A stretch of DNA of 64,000 nucleotides from Sporosarcina sp. BI001-red (GTDB lineage Bacteria; Bacillota; Bacilli; Bacillales_A; Planococcaceae). Within the stretch, counting starts at the first letter, position 1. The number at the start of each line of letters is the position of its first letter. Shown in pieces: positions 62,975 to 64,000 of this stretch. The notes below the pieces were generated by a model. The model was not told where the DNA came from. It saw only the letters and a list, made by a program, of their open reading frames with translations, and ran no database searches. The stretch covers positions 124,001-188,000 of the forward strand of contig NZ_QQAK01000016.1 in the NCBI RefSeq assembly GCF_003384035.1. Direction: 5' to 3'. The position numbers and the translations under genes were made by a program.

Positions 62975-63918
62975 TGACGAATGCGTTAATAACCTTCCCT
63001 ATTAAGGAAAAGTTTCGTCAGGAGCTAATCGAACAGTTTCCACAGGTGCACTTTGACTTTTCAGATGCCATTGAGGGAGCTGGCGGAAAAAAAGTCACCA
63101 TTCTCGTTACCTACGGCAGTGATTTGACTGAAGAAATCCTTGATCAGCTAACGGAATTGAAATGGGTGATGGTGGCTTCCGCTGGTGTTGATAAAATGCC
63201 GCTTGAAAAATTAGGGGAACGTGGAATTCTCGTAACGAATGTGAGTGGGATTCATAAGACACCGATGGCAGAGTCAGTTCTTGCGCATATTCTTTCGCTT
63301 AATCGTGCACTTCCAATAATTCAGGAACAACAAAAGCAAAAAGTTTGGGAAAAGATGAAGTCCAGTGAATTGCGAGGATCTAAGGCGCTTATACTTGGCC
63401 CAGGTGCAATCGGCGGGGAAATAGGTCGATTACTTCAGGCGTTTGGCGTATATACGATTGGCTGTAGTCGATCAGGCAGGGATCATGATGGAATGGACGA
63501 GGATATTTCGTTTGCAAATATTAATGAACGTCTATCCGAAGCGGATTATATCATTTCCGTATTGCCGAGTACTCAGGAAACGCGGTGGATTCTGGATAGT
63601 TCACACTTCCATAAAATGAAACAGTCTTCGGTATTTATGAACTTTGGCCGGGGAGACTTGGTTAAAGAGCAAGTCATAGTGGAAGCACTTCAACAAGGTG
63701 AAATCGCTCATGCAGTGCTCGATGTATTCGAACACGAACCGTTGCCAGTAGAAAGCGTACTATGGGAGTTGGGGAATTGTACGGTATCCCCACATGTCTC
63801 CGCGTTATCAGCCAAGTATGTCGAGCGTGCTCTTGAAATCTTTAAACAGAACCTTCAAGTTTGGCTAACGGATGATGGAGAATTCAAAAATGTAATTGAG
63901 ACGAAACGAGGATATTAA
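62974..63918 (+). CDS. D-isomer-specific 2-hydroxyacid dehydrogenase
   Basis: A 314-residue NAD-dependent dehydrogenase: nucleotide motif ILGPGAIGGEIGR (about 139-151), catalytic Arg in FGRGDLV, Glu in FEHEPLP, and His in SPHVSA. The family reduces 2-keto acids; the specific substrate is unknown (phosphoglycerate, glyoxylate and others are possible). Its start overlaps the bcp stop by one base (TAATG), so the two are translationally coupled. Confidence 0.9.
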   Translation: MTNALITFPIKEKFRQELIEQFPQVHFDFSDAIEGAGGKKVTILVTYGSDLTEEILDQLTELKWVMVASAGVDKMPLEKLGERGILVTNVSGIHKTPMAESVLAHILSLNRALPIIQEQQKQKVWEKMKSSELRGSKALILGPGAIGGEIGRLLQAFGVYTIGCSRSGRDHDGMDEDISFANINERLSEADYIISVLPSTQETRWILDSSHFHKMKQSSVFMNFGRGDLVKEQVIVEALQQGEIAHAVLDVFEHEPLPVESVLWELGNCTVSPHVSALSAKYVERALEIFKQNLQVWLTDDGEFKNVIETKRGY

Positions 63919-63950
63919 CGCTTAATCAGTTGCTGGGTGGCCCTGAATGG

Positions 63951-63979
63951 TTGACACCAGACAGCGAATTCAGTAAACT
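63951..63979 (+). promoter_or_regulatory. SigA promoter, probably of perR
   Basis: TTGACA (63951-63956), 17 bp, TAAACT (63974-63979). It directly precedes the PerR box. Confidence 0.75.
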
Positions 63980-63981
63980 AA

Positions 63982-63996
63982 TTATAATGATTATAA
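63982..63996 (+). promoter_or_regulatory. PerR box, perfect match
   Basis: TTATAATGATTATAA is identical to the consensus TTATAATNATTATAA. It lies 2 bp after the -10 of a good promoter. In B. subtilis perR follows bcp and represses itself through such a site, so the next gene outside the window is probably perR. Confidence 0.9.
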
Positions 63997-64000
63997 AGAA

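Overview
The window reads as chromosome of a motile, endospore-forming, low-GC Gram-positive of the Bacillales, most likely Planococcaceae (Sporosarcina-like). The evidence is a gamma-type spore protein gene, a spore-cortex deacetylase (pdaA), motAB, an RsbR-type stressosome protein, frequent TTG starts with strong AAGGAGG sites, and a D-aspartate-ligase-like ATP-grasp gene that would fit the Lys-D-Asp/D-Glu peptidoglycan of this group. From about 38 kb to the end the gene order follows the Bacillus subtilis yfk-yfh-yga region (yfkK, yfkH, yfkF, pdaA, yfhF, recX, yfhH, yfhP, mutY, sspE, ygaC, ygaD, ygaE, gsaB, bcp and then probably perR just outside). An appDFABC peptide-import operon sits between ygaD and ygaE. 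No rRNA, tRNA, CRISPR array, prophage or intact insertion sequence was seen.

Layout. 0-1 kb: tail of an ABC-F ATPase gene, then a non-coding stretch with ten and a half copies of a 40-bp tandem repeat. 1-4.5 kb: msrA, a LysM-3D cell-wall protein, an RsbR paralogue and a HAD phosphatase. 4.8-13.9 kb: a nitrogen/purine-related cluster made of a divergent PucR-type regulator, allH-fdrA-allG (the gene set of oxamate carbamoyltransferase), an ankyrin-TPR protein, an NCS1 permease and a guanine-deaminase-like enzyme. 14-20.7 kb: an esterase, a possible 31-residue protein, and a response regulator, short-loop histidine kinase and heterodimeric ABC exporter in one tight operon. 21-23 kb: an FtsH paralogue. 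23.2-26.2 kb: a TPP-riboswitch-controlled thiamine-precursor ABC transporter. 26.4-36.6 kb: YebC-type regulator, ATP-grasp ligase, small proteins, amidase, DEAD-box helicase, methionine aminopeptidase, membrane proteins, acetyltransferase, carbonic anhydrase and aminopeptidase. 36.8-46.1 kb: motAB with a SigD-like promoter, yfkK, an alanine/Na+ symporter, a SigB-like stress pair (YtxH-family protein and yfkH), a zosA-like P-type ATPase with a PerR-like box, SE1561 and OsmC proteins, and yfkF. 46-64 kb: the yfh/yga core block with the app operon, ending at a near-perfect PerR box.

Parts most worth follow-up: the allH-fdrA-allG cluster with its ankyrin-TPR partner and unusual cis structures (41-bp palindrome, 16-codon leader); the 40-bp tandem array; the kinase/exporter module; a 133-bp imperfect palindrome between yfkH and zosA; several small-protein or orphan-transcript candidates; and a Bcp peroxiredoxin lacking the usual resolving cysteine. 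Start codons were chosen from Shine-Dalgarno spacing by eye. All family assignments are from sequence recognition without database searches.
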